DNA of 30,812 bases from JAUXFS01 sp050329575. GTDB lineage: Bacteria > Pseudomonadota > Alphaproteobacteria > Rhodospirillales > Defluviicoccaceae. A program made the translations under genes and the position numbers. The DNA lies in assembly GCA_050329575.1 (NCBI GenBank), contig JBHJOP010000065.1:1-30812 (forward strand). The letters are read 5' to 3'. Below the pieces are notes generated by a model that saw only the letters and a program-made list of their open reading frames with translations, was not told the origin of the DNA and did no database searches. This document shows positions 7,043 to 16,476 of the stretch, piece by piece (position 1 is the stretch's first letter; each line of letters opens with the position of its first letter).

Positions 7043-8793
7043 GCGAGCGCAGGGCGCTGCCGTTCGGCGACCGCGGCAAGCCGCCGATCCGCATCGACGG
7101 CGCCCACGCGCGGCGGCTGGAGACGGCGCGGAATCGCTTGCTGGTCACCGGCAGCGTGTTTGCGCTGGCGTTTCTGGTGGTCGCCGGGCGCTTGGTCGAG
7201 CTGACGGCGTACGACCAGACCGAGACACCGCGTCTCGCCGCGGCATCCATTCCGGAGACGACCGGCCGCGGCGCGATCGTCGACCGCAATGGGATGATCC
7301 TGGCGACCAGCCTGCCCACCGCGTCGCTGTACGCCGACGCCCGGGAGGTCATGGACCCCGTTGCGGCCGCCGACCGGCTGATGACCGTGCTGCCCGACTT
7401 CGACCGGGAGCGGCTGGTCGCCCGGCTGTCGGAAGGCCGCTTCGTCTGGATCCGCCGCAATCTGACCCCGAACGAGCAGTATGCCGTCAATCGGCTCGGG
7501 ATTCCCGGTCTCCATTTCGAAACGGAGGAACGGCGGGTCTATCCGTTCGGACGGATCGCCGCCCACGTGCTCCGCCTCACCGACCGTGACGGCCGCGGCA
7601 TCGCCGGTGTCGAGAAGACCTTCGATCGCGAGCTGTCCGCCGGCAGGACGGTGCGGCTGGCGGTGGACGTTCGGGTGCAGGACGTGCTGCGGCAGGAACT
7701 GACGGGCGCGATCCGCGAGTTTCGCGCCGTCGGCGCGGCCGGGGTGGTTCTCGACGCCCGCAACGGCGAACTGGTCGGCATGGTGTCGCTCCCCGACTAC
7801 GATCCCAACCTGCCCGTGGAGGGCCGGGAGGAGGATCGCTTCAATCGGGTGACCAAGGGCGTCTACGAGATGGGCTCCGCCTTCAAGCTGTTCACGGTGG
7901 CGATGGCCCTCGACAGCGGCACCACCGGCCTTGGCGGCGGCTACGATGCCAGCAAGCCGCTGCGCGTCGCCCGTCACACGATCCGCGATTTCCGGGGCGA
8001 GAACCGCTGGCTGTCGGTGCCGGAGATCCTGGTGCACTCGTCCAACATCGGCGCCGCCCAGATGGCCCTCGACGTCGGCGGCGCGGCGCAGCGCCGTTAC
8101 CTGGGACGGCTCGGCCTGTTGAGCCGGGCCAGCATCGAGCTGCCGGAGACAGGGAGCCCGCTGACCCCGTCGCCGTGGCGCGACGTCAACACCATGACCG
8201 TCGGCTTCGGGCACGGCATCGCCGTGACGCCGCTGCAGTTGGCGTCCGCGGTGGCGCCGCTGGTCAACGGCGGACTGTGGCGGCCCCCGTCGCTGCTGGT
8301 GAAGCACGAGGAGGCGCCGGTCGAGGGCGAGCGGGTGATCTCGGCCAGAACCTCGACCCAGATGCGTGGCCTGATGCGGCTCGTCGTTCTGCACGGAACG
8401 GGCAAAAAGGCCGAAGTCCCCGGCTATCTGGTCGGCGGCAAGACCGGAACCGCCGAGAAGCTGGTGAATGGCCGCTACAGCCGCGATCGGAGGATCTCGT
8501 CGTTCGTCGGCGCCTTTCCGATCGACGCCCCCCGATACGTGGTGCTGGCGATCCTCGACGAACCGAAGGGCAACAAGAACACCCACAACTTCGCCACCGG
8601 CGGCTGGGTGGCGGCGCCGCTGGCCGGCCGCATCATCGAGCGGATCGCGCCGATGTTCGGCGTCGTGCCGGACGTCGGCCGGGAACTGGACGTGAAGTGG
8701 CGGCCGACCGAACCGCCGGTCAAGAAGCCGCTGCTGGTCGCCGTCGAGGAGGCGATCGCGGATGCGCGGGGACGCCACCTTGCGGCTAACTGA
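7039..8793 (+). CDS. ftsI: Peptidoglycan D,D-transpeptidase FtsI (PBP3)
   Basis: Septal class B penicillin-binding protein, 584 residues; cross-links murein during division in the inner membrane, working with FtsW. One membrane segment lies at about 33-54. The PBP dimerization region follows, starting near G-R-G-A-I-V-D-R-N-G. The transpeptidase domain has all three motifs: S-A-F-K (S280 nucleophile, K283), S-S-N (S334, N336), and K-T-G-T (K468). The ATG start overlaps the ftsL stop (ATGA). The 3' end overlaps murE by 32 bases. Length is usual for the alphaproteobacterial form. Confidence 0.97.
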   Translation: MSERRALPFGDRGKPPIRIDGAHARRLETARNRLLVTGSVFALAFLVVAGRLVELTAYDQTETPRLAAASIPETTGRGAIVDRNGMILATSLPTASLYADAREVMDPVAAADRLMTVLPDFDRERLVARLSEGRFVWIRRNLTPNEQYAVNRLGIPGLHFETEERRVYPFGRIAAHVLRLTDRDGRGIAGVEKTFDRELSAGRTVRLAVDVRVQDVLRQELTGAIREFRAVGAAGVVLDARNGELVGMVSLPDYDPNLPVEGREEDRFNRVTKGVYEMGSAFKLFTVAMALDSGTTGLGGGYDASKPLRVARHTIRDFRGENRWLSVPEILVHSSNIGAAQMALDVGGAAQRRYLGRLGLLSRASIELPETGSPLTPSPWRDVNTMTVGFGHGIAVTPLQLASAVAPLVNGGLWRPPSLLVKHEEAPVEGERVISARTSTQMRGLMRLVVLHGTGKKAEVPGYLVGGKTGTAEKLVNGRYSRDRRISSFVGAFPIDAPRYVVLAILDEPKGNKNTHNFATGGWVAAPLAGRIIERIAPMFGVVPDVGRELDVKWRPTEPPVKKPLLVAVEEAIADARGRHLAAN

Positions 8794-10264
8794 CCTGTTG
8801 GAAGGTGCCCCGTCGATCGTGGAGACCTCCATCCCCCTCGCCGGCATCGACATCACCGGGCTCGCCAGCGACTCCCGGCGGGTCGAGCCCGGATATCTGT
8901 TCGCGGCGCTGCCCGGGACGCGGGCCGACGGCCGCGCCTTTTTGCAGGACGCGGTGCGGCGGGGGGCGGTCGCGGTGCTCGCGCCGCCCGGGACGTCCTG
9001 CCCACCAGCGGCCGCCGGTTCGACCGGAACCCCTGTCGCGCTGATCACCGACGACAATCCGCGTCGCCGCCTCGCCTTGCTGGCGGCGCGTTTTTTTGGC
9101 CGCCAGCCGGCGACGGTGGCGGCGGTCACCGGCACCAACGGCAAGACGTCGGTGGTGTGGTTCCTGCGCCAGATCTGGGCGCACCTCGGTCGCCCCGCGG
9201 CGAGCCTGGGAACGCTCGGTCTGTGCGCACCGGGACTCGAGGTCGGCGGCAGTCTGACGACGCCGGATCCGGTCGATCTGCACGCGACCCTCGCCCGGCT
9301 GGCCGATGCCGGCGTCGACTGCCTGGCGATGGAGGCGTCCAGCCACGGCCTCGCCCAGCACCGCCTCGACGGCGTGCGCATCGCCGCGGCGGCGTTTACG
9401 AACCTGACCCGCGACCATCTCGACTTCCACGGCACCTCGCAAGCCTATCTGGCGGCCAAGACCCGGCTGTTCTCGGAGGTCGTCGCAGCGGGCGGCACGG
9501 CGGTGATCAACGCCGATTCGCCGGAGTTCCCGGCAGTCGCGGCGGCGGCGGCCGAAGGCGGCCTCGCCGTGCTCGGCTACGGCGGCCGCGGCGCAGACCT
9601 CGCCATCGACGAGGCGATCCCGGTCGCCGACGGCCAGCGGCTGCGGTTGACCGTGCGCGGCGAGGCCGCCGAGGTCGTGCTGCCGCTGGTCGGTGATTTC
9701 CAGGCCGGAAACGCGCTGGCGGCGCTGGGTCTGGCGATCGCCACCGGATCGGATGCGAGGGCGGCGTGCGCCGCCCTGACGACGCTGCAACCGGTACCCG
9801 GTCGCCTGGAGCGGGCGGCGCGGCGCAGCAACGGGGCCGCCGTCTACGTCGACTACGCCCACACCCCCGATGCCCTGGCTGCGGTGCTGCGTGCGTTGCG
9901 CCCGCAGACGACGGGCCGGCTGGTGGTGGTGTTCGGCTGCGGCGGCGATCGCGATCGCGGCAAACGGCCCGAGATGGGGCGGATCGCCGCCCGACTGGCC
10001 GATCGGGTGATCGTCACCGACGACAATCCGCGCAGCGAACCCGCCGCGGCGATCCGCCGCGACGTGCGGGCCGGCTGCCCCGACGCCATCGAGATCGGCG
10101 ACCGCGGCGAGGCGATCGGGACCGCCGTCGCCGCGCTCGAGGCCGGCGACGTGCTGGTCGTCGCCGGAAAGGGGCACGAGACCGGGCAGATCGTCGGCGA
10201 TCGGGTGTTGCCGTTCGACGACGCTCGAGTGGCGCGCGTGGCCGTCGCGGAGGCCGACCGATGA
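8762..10264 (+). CDS. murE: UDP-MurNAc-L-Ala-D-Glu:meso-diaminopimelate ligase MurE
   Basis: Cytoplasmic ATP-dependent ligase of 500 residues that adds the third stem-peptide residue. Motifs: P-loop G-T-N-G-K-T-S; E-A-S-S-H-G-L; N-L-T-R-D-H-L-D-F-H; and D-N-P-R at 421-424, the motif that selects meso-diaminopimelate (Lys-type enzymes differ), so the murein is of the A1-gamma DAP type. The ATG at 8762 lies 32 bases inside ftsI; a TTG at 8780 would start L-R-L-T-D-L-L, nearer the common family start, and cannot be excluded. The stop overlaps the murF ATG (ATGA). Confidence 0.96.
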   Translation: MRGDATLRLTDLLEGAPSIVETSIPLAGIDITGLASDSRRVEPGYLFAALPGTRADGRAFLQDAVRRGAVAVLAPPGTSCPPAAAGSTGTPVALITDDNPRRRLALLAARFFGRQPATVAAVTGTNGKTSVVWFLRQIWAHLGRPAASLGTLGLCAPGLEVGGSLTTPDPVDLHATLARLADAGVDCLAMEASSHGLAQHRLDGVRIAAAAFTNLTRDHLDFHGTSQAYLAAKTRLFSEVVAAGGTAVINADSPEFPAVAAAAAEGGLAVLGYGGRGADLAIDEAIPVADGQRLRLTVRGEAAEVVLPLVGDFQAGNALAALGLAIATGSDARAACAALTTLQPVPGRLERAARRSNGAAVYVDYAHTPDALAAVLRALRPQTTGRLVVVFGCGGDRDRGKRPEMGRIAARLADRVIVTDDNPRSEPAAAIRRDVRAGCPDAIEIGDRGEAIGTAVAALEAGDVLVVAGKGHETGQIVGDRVLPFDDARVARVAVAEADR

Positions 10265-11721
10265 CCGGCGCTCCCGTCCTGTGGACCGCCGCCGAAACAG
10301 CCGCCGCCACCGGCGGCGACGGCGGGACGGCGTCGTGGGCCGCCGGCGGCGTCTCCATCGACACCCGAACGCTGGCCCCGGGAGACCTGTTCGTCGCCAT
10401 CCTCGGACCGCGGTTCGATGGTCACGCCTTCGTCGCCGAGGCCTTCGGCCGCGGCGCCGTCGCGGCGGTGGTGTCGCGGGGGCCGGCCGATGTTCCGGCG
10501 GGCGCGCCGCTGCTGGTGGTGCGCGACACCCTGCGGGCGCTCGAGGATCTCGGCCGTTGCGCGCGTGTCCGCAGCCGGGCGCGCATCGTCGGTGTCACCG
10601 GCAGCGTCGGCAAGACCGGGGTCAAGGAGGCGCTGAACACGGTGCTGTCCGCACAGGCGCCGACGGCCGCCACCGCGGGCAACCTCAACAACCATTGGGG
10701 ACTGCCGCTCAGCCTGGCGCGACTGCCCCGCGAGGCGGCGTTCGGTGTGTTCGAGATGGGCATGAACCACCCCGGGGAGCTCGATCGACTGACCAGGCTC
10801 GCCCGCCCGCACGTCGCGGTGATCACCACCGTGGACGCGGTCCACAAGCAGTTCTTCGCCTCGATCGAGGCGATCGCCGACGCCAAGGCGGAGATCTTCC
10901 GCGGCGTCGAGCCGGGAGGAGCGGCGGTCCTCAACCGCGACAACGGGCAGTTCGCCCGCCTCGCCGCTGTCGCCACCGCCCACGGCGTCCGCATCGTCGG
11001 TTTCGGCCGCCACGACCATTCGACGGTGCGCCTCGTCTCCGCCGTACAGGACGACGGCGGCGCCTCCGTCGAGGCCTCGGTCGAGGGGCGGATCGTCGAC
11101 TATCGGATCAACGTTCCGGGTCGCCACTGGATTGCCAACAGCCTTTGCGTCCTGGCGGCAGTCCTGGCGGCGGGCGCCGACGTCGACGCCGCCGCCGCCG
11201 CTCTCGCCCGCGTCGTTCCGGCCAAGGGGCGCGGCCAGCGGTTCGCGGTGACCCTTGCCGGCGGCCGCTTCGAGGTCATCGACGACAGCTACAACGCGAG
11301 CCCGGTGTCGATGGCCGCCGCCTTCGACGTCCTCGGCCGGGCGCGGCCGGGCCCGGGGGGACGGCGGCTGGCGATGCTGGGCGACATGCTGGAACTGGGC
11401 GAGGACTCGGCGTCGCTGCATGCCGCCCTCGCCGGGCCGCTGGCCGCCAACGGCATCGACCTCGTGTTCACCGCCGGGGCGGCGATGGCCCATCTCGCCG
11501 AGGCGCTGCCGGCGGCGATGTGCGGCGGCCACGCGCCCGACTCCCGCGCGCTGGTGGCTTTCGCCACCGCCGCGGTGCGCGCCGGCGACGTGGTCACCGT
11601 CAAGGGGTCGGCGGGCAGCCGGATGGGGCTGATCGTCGAGGCGCTGCGCGCTCTCGATCGCGGCGAGACGGGTGGCGAGACGGGCGGCGGGGCGACCGCG
11701 GCGGCCGGCAGCGGGGGATAG
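10261..11721 (+). CDS. murF: UDP-MurNAc-tripeptide:D-alanyl-D-alanine ligase MurF
   Basis: Adds the D-Ala-D-Ala dipeptide to UDP-MurNAc-tripeptide; 486 residues. A Mur ligase N-domain (S-I-D-T-R-T-L-A-P-G-D-L-F-V-A) is followed by the P-loop G-V-T-G-S-V-G-K-T-G and then by E-M-G-M-N-H-P-G-E-L and A-x-I-T-x-V-D in the central domain. The C-terminal domain has D-S-Y-N-A-S-P and L-G-D-M-L-E-L-G, both characteristic of MurF. It overlaps murE by four bases. The Gly/Ala-rich tail after about residue 465 is not conserved. The ddl product downstream supplies its dipeptide substrate. Confidence 0.96.
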   Translation: MTGAPVLWTAAETAAATGGDGGTASWAAGGVSIDTRTLAPGDLFVAILGPRFDGHAFVAEAFGRGAVAAVVSRGPADVPAGAPLLVVRDTLRALEDLGRCARVRSRARIVGVTGSVGKTGVKEALNTVLSAQAPTAATAGNLNNHWGLPLSLARLPREAAFGVFEMGMNHPGELDRLTRLARPHVAVITTVDAVHKQFFASIEAIADAKAEIFRGVEPGGAAVLNRDNGQFARLAAVATAHGVRIVGFGRHDHSTVRLVSAVQDDGGASVEASVEGRIVDYRINVPGRHWIANSLCVLAAVLAAGADVDAAAAALARVVPAKGRGQRFAVTLAGGRFEVIDDSYNASPVSMAAAFDVLGRARPGPGGRRLAMLGDMLELGEDSASLHAALAGPLAANGIDLVFTAGAAMAHLAEALPAAMCGGHAPDSRALVAFATAAVRAGDVVTVKGSAGSRMGLIVEALRALDRGETGGETGGGATAAAGSGG

Positions 11722-11730
11722 GGGGGACGG

Positions 11731-12819
11731 ATGCTGTTCAATCTCCTCTATCCGCTGGCCGACCAGTTCGCGCTGTTCAACGTCTTCCGCTACCTGACCT
11801 TCCGCACCGGCGGCGCGGTGATGACGGCGCTGATCGTCAGCTTCCTCGTCGGCCCGGCGCTGATCCGCACCCTTCGGAGCCGCCAGAACGGCGGCCAGCC
11901 GATCCGCGCCGACGGACCGGAGAGCCACCTGCTCACCAAGCGCGGCACGCCGACCATGGGAGGCTTCCTGATCCTGCTCGCCGTCACCGTGTCGACCTTG
12001 CTGTGGGCGGATCTGCGCAACGGCTTCGTGTGGGTGGCGCTGACGGTGACCATCGCCTATGGGGCGATCGGCTTCCTCGACGACTACCGCAAGGTCATCC
12101 GCCGCGATTCGAAAGGCCTGCCCGGCAAGGCGAAACTGGTGCTGCAGGTGATCATCGCCGGCAGTGCCGCGCTGTGGATCACCGAACTGTCGCCGGCATC
12201 GCTGCAGAACATGCTGGCGGTGCCGTTCTTCAAGAACGTGTTGATCGACCTCGGCCCGGCGTTCGTGCTGCTGGCGGTGCTGGTGGTGGTCGGCGCCTCG
12301 AACGCGGTCAACCTCACCGACGGCCTCGACGGTCTGGCGATCGTGCCGGTGATGATCGCCGCCGGGGTGTTCGCGCTGATCGCCTACCTGGTCGGCAACG
12401 CGGTGTTCTCCAACTACCTGCAGATCCACTACGTCCCGGGTTCCGGCGAGCTGAGCGTGTTCTGCGGCGCCCTGGTCGGCGGCGGTCTCGGCTTCCTGTG
12501 GTTCAACGCCCCACCGGCGCGGGTGTTCATGGGCGACACCGGCTCGCTGTCGCTGGGCGGCGCCCTGGGAGTCGTCAGCTCGATCACCCGGCACGAGCTG
12601 GTACTGGCGATCGTCGGCGGGCTGTTCGTCCTGGAGACGGTCTCGGTCGTCGTCCAGGTGATCTCCTACAAGCTCACCGGCCGGCGGGTGTTCAGGATGG
12701 CGCCGCTGCACCATCACTTCGAGAAGAAGGGGTGGGCGGAACCGACGATCGTCATCCGGTTCTGGATCATCGCGACGATCCTGGCGCTGGCCGGGCTGTC
12801 GACCCTGAAGCTCAGGTGA
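11731..12819 (+). CDS. mraY: Phospho-N-acetylmuramoyl-pentapeptide-transferase MraY
   Basis: Integral inner-membrane enzyme of 362 residues with about ten membrane segments; transfers phospho-MurNAc-pentapeptide to undecaprenyl phosphate, making lipid I. Motifs: K-R-G-T-P-T-M-G-G early; the catalytic pair D117-D118 in F-L-D-D-Y-R-K; N-L-T-D-G-L-D-G-L-A; M-G-D-T-G-S-L-S-L-G-G; and the cytoplasmic H-H-H-F-E-K-K-G-W motif near residue 330. The start at 11731 has a purine-rich GGGGGGACGG just upstream. It begins nine bases after the murF stop rather than overlapping. Confidence 0.97.
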   Translation: MLFNLLYPLADQFALFNVFRYLTFRTGGAVMTALIVSFLVGPALIRTLRSRQNGGQPIRADGPESHLLTKRGTPTMGGFLILLAVTVSTLLWADLRNGFVWVALTVTIAYGAIGFLDDYRKVIRRDSKGLPGKAKLVLQVIIAGSAALWITELSPASLQNMLAVPFFKNVLIDLGPAFVLLAVLVVVGASNAVNLTDGLDGLAIVPVMIAAGVFALIAYLVGNAVFSNYLQIHYVPGSGELSVFCGALVGGGLGFLWFNAPPARVFMGDTGSLSLGGALGVVSSITRHELVLAIVGGLFVLETVSVVVQVISYKLTGRRVFRMAPLHHHFEKKGWAEPTIVIRFWIIATILALAGLSTLKLR

Positions 12820-12830
12820 CGGGAGGGGCG

Positions 12831-14213
12831 ATGATCCAGCTGGCCGCGATGTCGGGATCGCCCGTCGCCGTGCTCGGGCTGGGCCGGTCGGGGATGGCGA
12901 CGGTGCGCGCGCTCCGCGCCGGCGGTCACCGCTACTGGGCCTGGGACGACGATGCGGCGGTTCGCGCCACCGCCGCCGCGGAAGGCGTCGTGCTCACCGA
13001 CCTGCATCGGCACGCCTTCGAAGGCGCGACCCCGCTGGTGCTGAGCCCCGGCATTCCGCACACCCATCCGGCGCCCCATCCGGTCGTTGCGCGGGCACGG
13101 GCCGCCGGTTGCGAGGTGGTCGGCGATTGCGAACTGCTCGCCCGCGCCCGGCCGGAGGCCGCGTTCGTCGGCATCACCGGCACCAACGGCAAGTCGACGA
13201 CGACCGCCCTCGTCGGCCATATCCTGCGGTCCGCCGGACGGGACTGCGAGGTCGGCGGCAACCTCGGCCCGCCGGTGCTGGCGTTCCGGCCGCTCGGCGC
13301 CGACGGGTTCTACGTGCTCGAGATGTCGTCCTACCAGCTCGAACTGATCCGTTCGCTGGTCTTCCGGGTCGCGGTTCTGCTCAATATCACCCCCGACCAC
13401 ATCGACCGTCACGGTGGATTCGACGGCTACGTCGCCGCCAAGCGGCGGATCTTTCGCGGTCAGGGGCGCAAGGCCACCGCGATCGTCGCGGTCGACGACG
13501 AGCCCTGCCGGGCGATCGTCGCCGCGCTGCGGGCGCAGGGCGAACCGCGCGTGATCCCGATCTCCGGATCGAGCACGGTCGCCGGCGGCGTGTTCGCGCT
13601 CGACGGCACGCTGTACGACGACATCGATGGCGGCGGCGCACGACCGCTGGTCGATCTCGCCACGGCGCGGGCGCTACCGGGCGAACACAACGCCCAGAAC
13701 GCCGCCGCGGCGTTCGCGAGCGTGCGGGCGCTCGGCGTCGATGCGGCGACCGCGGCGGCGGCTCTCCTGACCTTCCCCGGCCTCGCCCATCGGCAGGAAG
13801 TGGTGGCTGCGGTCGACGGCGTCGTCTACGTCAACGACAGCAAGGCCACCAACCCGGAGGCCGCGGCACGGGCGCTCGCCTGCTACCGCGACATCTACTG
13901 GATCGCCGGCGGCCGGCCGAAGGAGGGACCGCTGACCGCGCTCGAGCCGTATCTCGACCGCGTCCGTCACGCGTTCCTGATCGGCGAAGCGACCGAGGGC
14001 TTCGCCGCCGCCCTCGAACACCGTGTCCCGATCAGCCGCTGCGGAACCCTCGGCGCGGCGCTCGTCGCCGCCCGGGCAGCGGCGGAACGGGAGGGGAGAC
14101 AGGGAGCGGTGGTGCTGCTGTCGCCCGCGTGTGCCTCCTTCGACCAGTTCCGCAACTTCGAGGAGCGGGGCGAGACTTTCCGCCGACTGGTGGCGGCGCT
14201 GCGGCAATGCTGA
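12831..14213 (+). CDS. murD: UDP-MurNAc-L-alanine:D-glutamate ligase MurD
   Basis: Adds D-Glu to UDP-MurNAc-L-Ala; 460 residues, cytoplasmic. The N-domain has a Rossmann-like V-L-G-L-G-R-S-G, then L-S-P-G-I-P. The ATP site is G-I-T-G-T-N-G-K-S-T (K121). Other motifs: E-M-S-S-Y-Q-L-E; N-I-T-P-D-H-I-D-R-H; N-D-S-K-A-T-N-P-E-A; and L-S-P-A-C-A-S-F-D-Q-F, all typical of MurD. The start at 12831 is preceded by GGGAGGGG, after an 11-base gap from mraY. The 3' end overlaps the ftsW ATG by seven bases. Confidence 0.97.
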   Translation: MIQLAAMSGSPVAVLGLGRSGMATVRALRAGGHRYWAWDDDAAVRATAAAEGVVLTDLHRHAFEGATPLVLSPGIPHTHPAPHPVVARARAAGCEVVGDCELLARARPEAAFVGITGTNGKSTTTALVGHILRSAGRDCEVGGNLGPPVLAFRPLGADGFYVLEMSSYQLELIRSLVFRVAVLLNITPDHIDRHGGFDGYVAAKRRIFRGQGRKATAIVAVDDEPCRAIVAALRAQGEPRVIPISGSSTVAGGVFALDGTLYDDIDGGGARPLVDLATARALPGEHNAQNAAAAFASVRALGVDAATAAAALLTFPGLAHRQEVVAAVDGVVYVNDSKATNPEAAARALACYRDIYWIAGGRPKEGPLTALEPYLDRVRHAFLIGEATEGFAAALEHRVPISRCGTLGAALVAARAAAEREGRQGAVVLLSPACASFDQFRNFEERGETFRRLVAALRQC

Positions 14214-15331
14214 CGCTCACGCGCACCGATACGAGCCTGATCGGCCGATGGTGGTGGACCGTCGACCGCTGGATGCTGGGGGCGGTGCTGCTGCTCGGGG
14301 CGATCGGCCTGGTGCTGACTCTGGCGGCCTCGCCGGCGGTCGCCGAGCGGATGCGCCTCGACACCTTCTACTTCGCTCGCCGCCAGGCGATCTATCTGCC
14401 GCTGGCGGTGATCGTCATGCTGGTGACGTCGCTGATGTCGCCGAAGGGGGTCCGGCGCTCCGCCGTGGTCGGCTTCGTGGTGGCGCTGACGCTGACGGTC
14501 GCCACCCTGATCGAAGGCGAGGCCGTCAAGGGCGCGACGCGGTGGATCCGCTTCGGCGGCCTGTCGCTGCAACCGTCCGAGTTCCTCAAGCCGGCGTTCG
14601 CGGTGCTGGCGGCGTGGCTGACCGCCGCCGGGTGTCTGAACGAGCATTTCCCCGGTCGGATCCTGGCGGCGGCGTTGCTGGTGACCGCCTGCGGCGTGCT
14701 GCTGCTGCAGCCGGACGTCGGGACCACGCTGCTGATCGCCGGCGTCTGGAGCGCCCAGCTGTTTCTCGCCGGTCTGCCGCTGGCCCTGGTCGGCGTGATC
14801 GCGCTCCTGTTTGTCGGCGGCGCGGTCGGGGCCTATCTCAGTTTCGATCACGTGCGCAATCGGGTCGACCATTTCCTCGATCCGTCGACCGGCGAGGGCT
14901 ACCAGATCGCCCGCGCCCTGGAGGCGTTCCGCAGCGGCGGCCTGTCCGGCCGCGGTCCCGGCGAGGGGCGCGTCAAGGAAATCCTGCCCGATGCCCATGC
15001 CGATTTCATCTTCGCTGTCGCCGGCGAGGAGTTCGGCCTCGCGGTCTGCCTGATGCTGGTCGGCCTGTTCGCGTTCGTGGTGTTGCGCGGCTTCGCGCGA
15101 TCGCTGCGCAGCAACGACCTGTTCGTGTTGCTGGCCGGCGGCGGCCTGCTCGCCCTGTTCGGGATGCAGGCGCTGATGAACATGGCGTCGACCACCCATC
15201 TGATCCCGCCGAAGGGGATCACCCTGCCGTTCATCTCCTATGGCGGATCGTCGACGATCGCGCTCGCCTGGGGCATGGGCATGGTGCTCGCCCTGACCCG
15301 CGATCGTCCCGGCGGCGGAGGGATCCGATGA
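14207..15331 (+). CDS. ftsW: Septal peptidoglycan glycosyltransferase FtsW
   Basis: SEDS-family inner-membrane protein of 374 residues with about ten membrane segments; polymerises lipid II at the septum with FtsI. Motifs: G-A-x-R-W-I-R-F-G-G-L-S-L-Q-P-S-E; Q-P-D-V-G-T-T; the long loop G-P-G-E-G-R-V-K-E-I-L-P-D-A-H-A-D-F-I-F; and P-P-K-G-I-T-L-P-F-I-S-Y-G-G-S-S. The W-I-x-x-G-x-x-x-x-Q-P-S-E and P-D-A-H-A-D-F signatures separate it from unrelated transporters, and the context separates it from RodA. ATG 14207 overlaps murD; the stop overlaps the murG ATG (15328-15331). Confidence 0.96.
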   Translation: MLTLTRTDTSLIGRWWWTVDRWMLGAVLLLGAIGLVLTLAASPAVAERMRLDTFYFARRQAIYLPLAVIVMLVTSLMSPKGVRRSAVVGFVVALTLTVATLIEGEAVKGATRWIRFGGLSLQPSEFLKPAFAVLAAWLTAAGCLNEHFPGRILAAALLVTACGVLLLQPDVGTTLLIAGVWSAQLFLAGLPLALVGVIALLFVGGAVGAYLSFDHVRNRVDHFLDPSTGEGYQIARALEAFRSGGLSGRGPGEGRVKEILPDAHADFIFAVAGEEFGLAVCLMLVGLFAFVVLRGFARSLRSNDLFVLLAGGGLLALFGMQALMNMASTTHLIPPKGITLPFISYGGSSTIALAWGMGMVLALTRDRPGGGGIR

Positions 15332-16476
15332 CCGCCGTCGATTCCCCGCTGATCGTCCTCGCCGCCGGCGGCACCGGCGGCCATGTCTTCCCGGCCGAGG
15401 CGCTCGCCGCCGAACTGGAGCGCCGCGGTGCCCGGATCGTGCTGTTCACCGACCGCCGCGGCGATGCCGTCGGCGGTTCCCTCGGCCGCCTCGACATCCG
15501 ACGGATCCGCGCCGGCGGCCTCGCCGGCAAGAGCCTCGCCGGGCGCCTGCAAGGCACCCTCGAACTCGGCGTCGGATTGCTGCAGGCACGATCGTTGCTG
15601 CGCCGGCTGGCCCCTCGGGCGGTGGTCGGTTTCGGCGGCTACCCGTCGGTGCCGACGATGCTGGCGGCGAGCTTCGCCGGCTTTCATACCGTCGTCCACG
15701 AACAGAACGCAGTGCTCGGACGCGCCAACCGCCTGCTCGCACCGCGGGTCGAACGCATCGCCGGGGCGTTCCCCGCGTTCCACCGGCTGCCGCGGGCGGT
15801 CGCGCCCAAGGTCGTTCACACCGGCATGCCGGTCCGCCCGGCGTTCGCCGCCGTCCGCACCCGGCCCTATCCCGAGATCGGGAGCGAGGGGCCGATCCGC
15901 CTGCTGGTGCTCGGCGGCAGCCAGGGTGCGCAGGTGTTCGGCGAGGTCGTCCCCACGGCGATCGGCCGGCTCGACGAGGGGCTGCGGCGGCGCTTCGAGA
16001 TCAGCCAGCAGTGCCGCCCCGAGAACCTGGACGCGGCGCAGGCGATCTACGACCGAGCGGGCGTCGCGGCCACGTTGTCCCGCTTCTTCGACGACGTTCC
16101 GGACCGCCTCGCCGCGGCCCACCTGGTGATCGCCCGCGCCGGCGCTTCGACGGTGGCCGAAATCACCGCCGTCGGCCGGCCGTCGATCCTGGTGCCCTAT
16201 CCCCACGCCATCGACGATCACCAGGCGGCCAACGCCCGCGCCGTCGCCGAAGGCGGCGCCGCCTGGGTCATGGCGCAGCCGACGTTCACGCCGGAGACGC
16301 TGGCGGAGCGGTTGCGGACGCTGCTGGCGGCACCGTCGACGCTCCGCGAGGTGGCCGGGCGGGCCCGCGATGCGGGCTGCCCGGAGGCGGCGATCAGGCT
16401 CGCCGACACCACGTTCGAACTGATCGGCTGCAACGGCGCCGGTGGCGGCGCCGACACGGGGAGGCGCGCGGCATGA
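15328..16476 (+). CDS. murG: UDP-GlcNAc:undecaprenyl-PP-MurNAc-pentapeptide GlcNAc transferase MurG
   Basis: GT28 glycosyltransferase of 382 residues on the inner face of the cytoplasmic membrane; converts lipid I to lipid II. The two glycine-rich loops are present: G14-G-T-G-G-H-V-F-P-A for acceptor phosphate, and G-F-G-G-Y-P-S. Also present are H-E-Q-N-A-V-L-G-R-A-N, L-G-G-S-Q-G-A-Q-V-F, the UDP-GlcNAc region R-A-G-A-S-T-V-A-E-I, and P-Y-P-H-A-I-D-D-H-Q-A-A-N-A. The start overlaps the ftsW stop (ATGA), and the end overlaps the murC start (ATGA). A Gly/Ala-rich tail follows the conserved fold. Confidence 0.97.
   Translation: MTAVDSPLIVLAAGGTGGHVFPAEALAAELERRGARIVLFTDRRGDAVGGSLGRLDIRRIRAGGLAGKSLAGRLQGTLELGVGLLQARSLLRRLAPRAVVGFGGYPSVPTMLAASFAGFHTVVHEQNAVLGRANRLLAPRVERIAGAFPAFHRLPRAVAPKVVHTGMPVRPAFAAVRTRPYPEIGSEGPIRLLVLGGSQGAQVFGEVVPTAIGRLDEGLRRRFEISQQCRPENLDAAQAIYDRAGVAATLSRFFDDVPDRLAAAHLVIARAGASTVAEITAVGRPSILVPYPHAIDDHQAANARAVAEGGAAWVMAQPTFTPETLAERLRTLLAAPSTLREVAGRARDAGCPEAAIRLADTTFELIGCNGAGGGADTGRRAA

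Noticed and set aside
10600..10630. Possible damaged P-loop in MurF (G-K-T-G instead of G-K-T-S/T)
   Set aside because: Related alphaproteobacterial MurF proteins, as I remember, have the same residue order; all other motifs are intact.
6847..12717. Very long minus-strand open frames, for example 6847-9435 and 9853-12717
   Set aside because: They lie opposite ftsI, murE, murF and mraY, carry no recognisable motifs, and are Arg/Asp/Gly-rich, as expected for shadow frames in high-GC DNA with strong codon bias.
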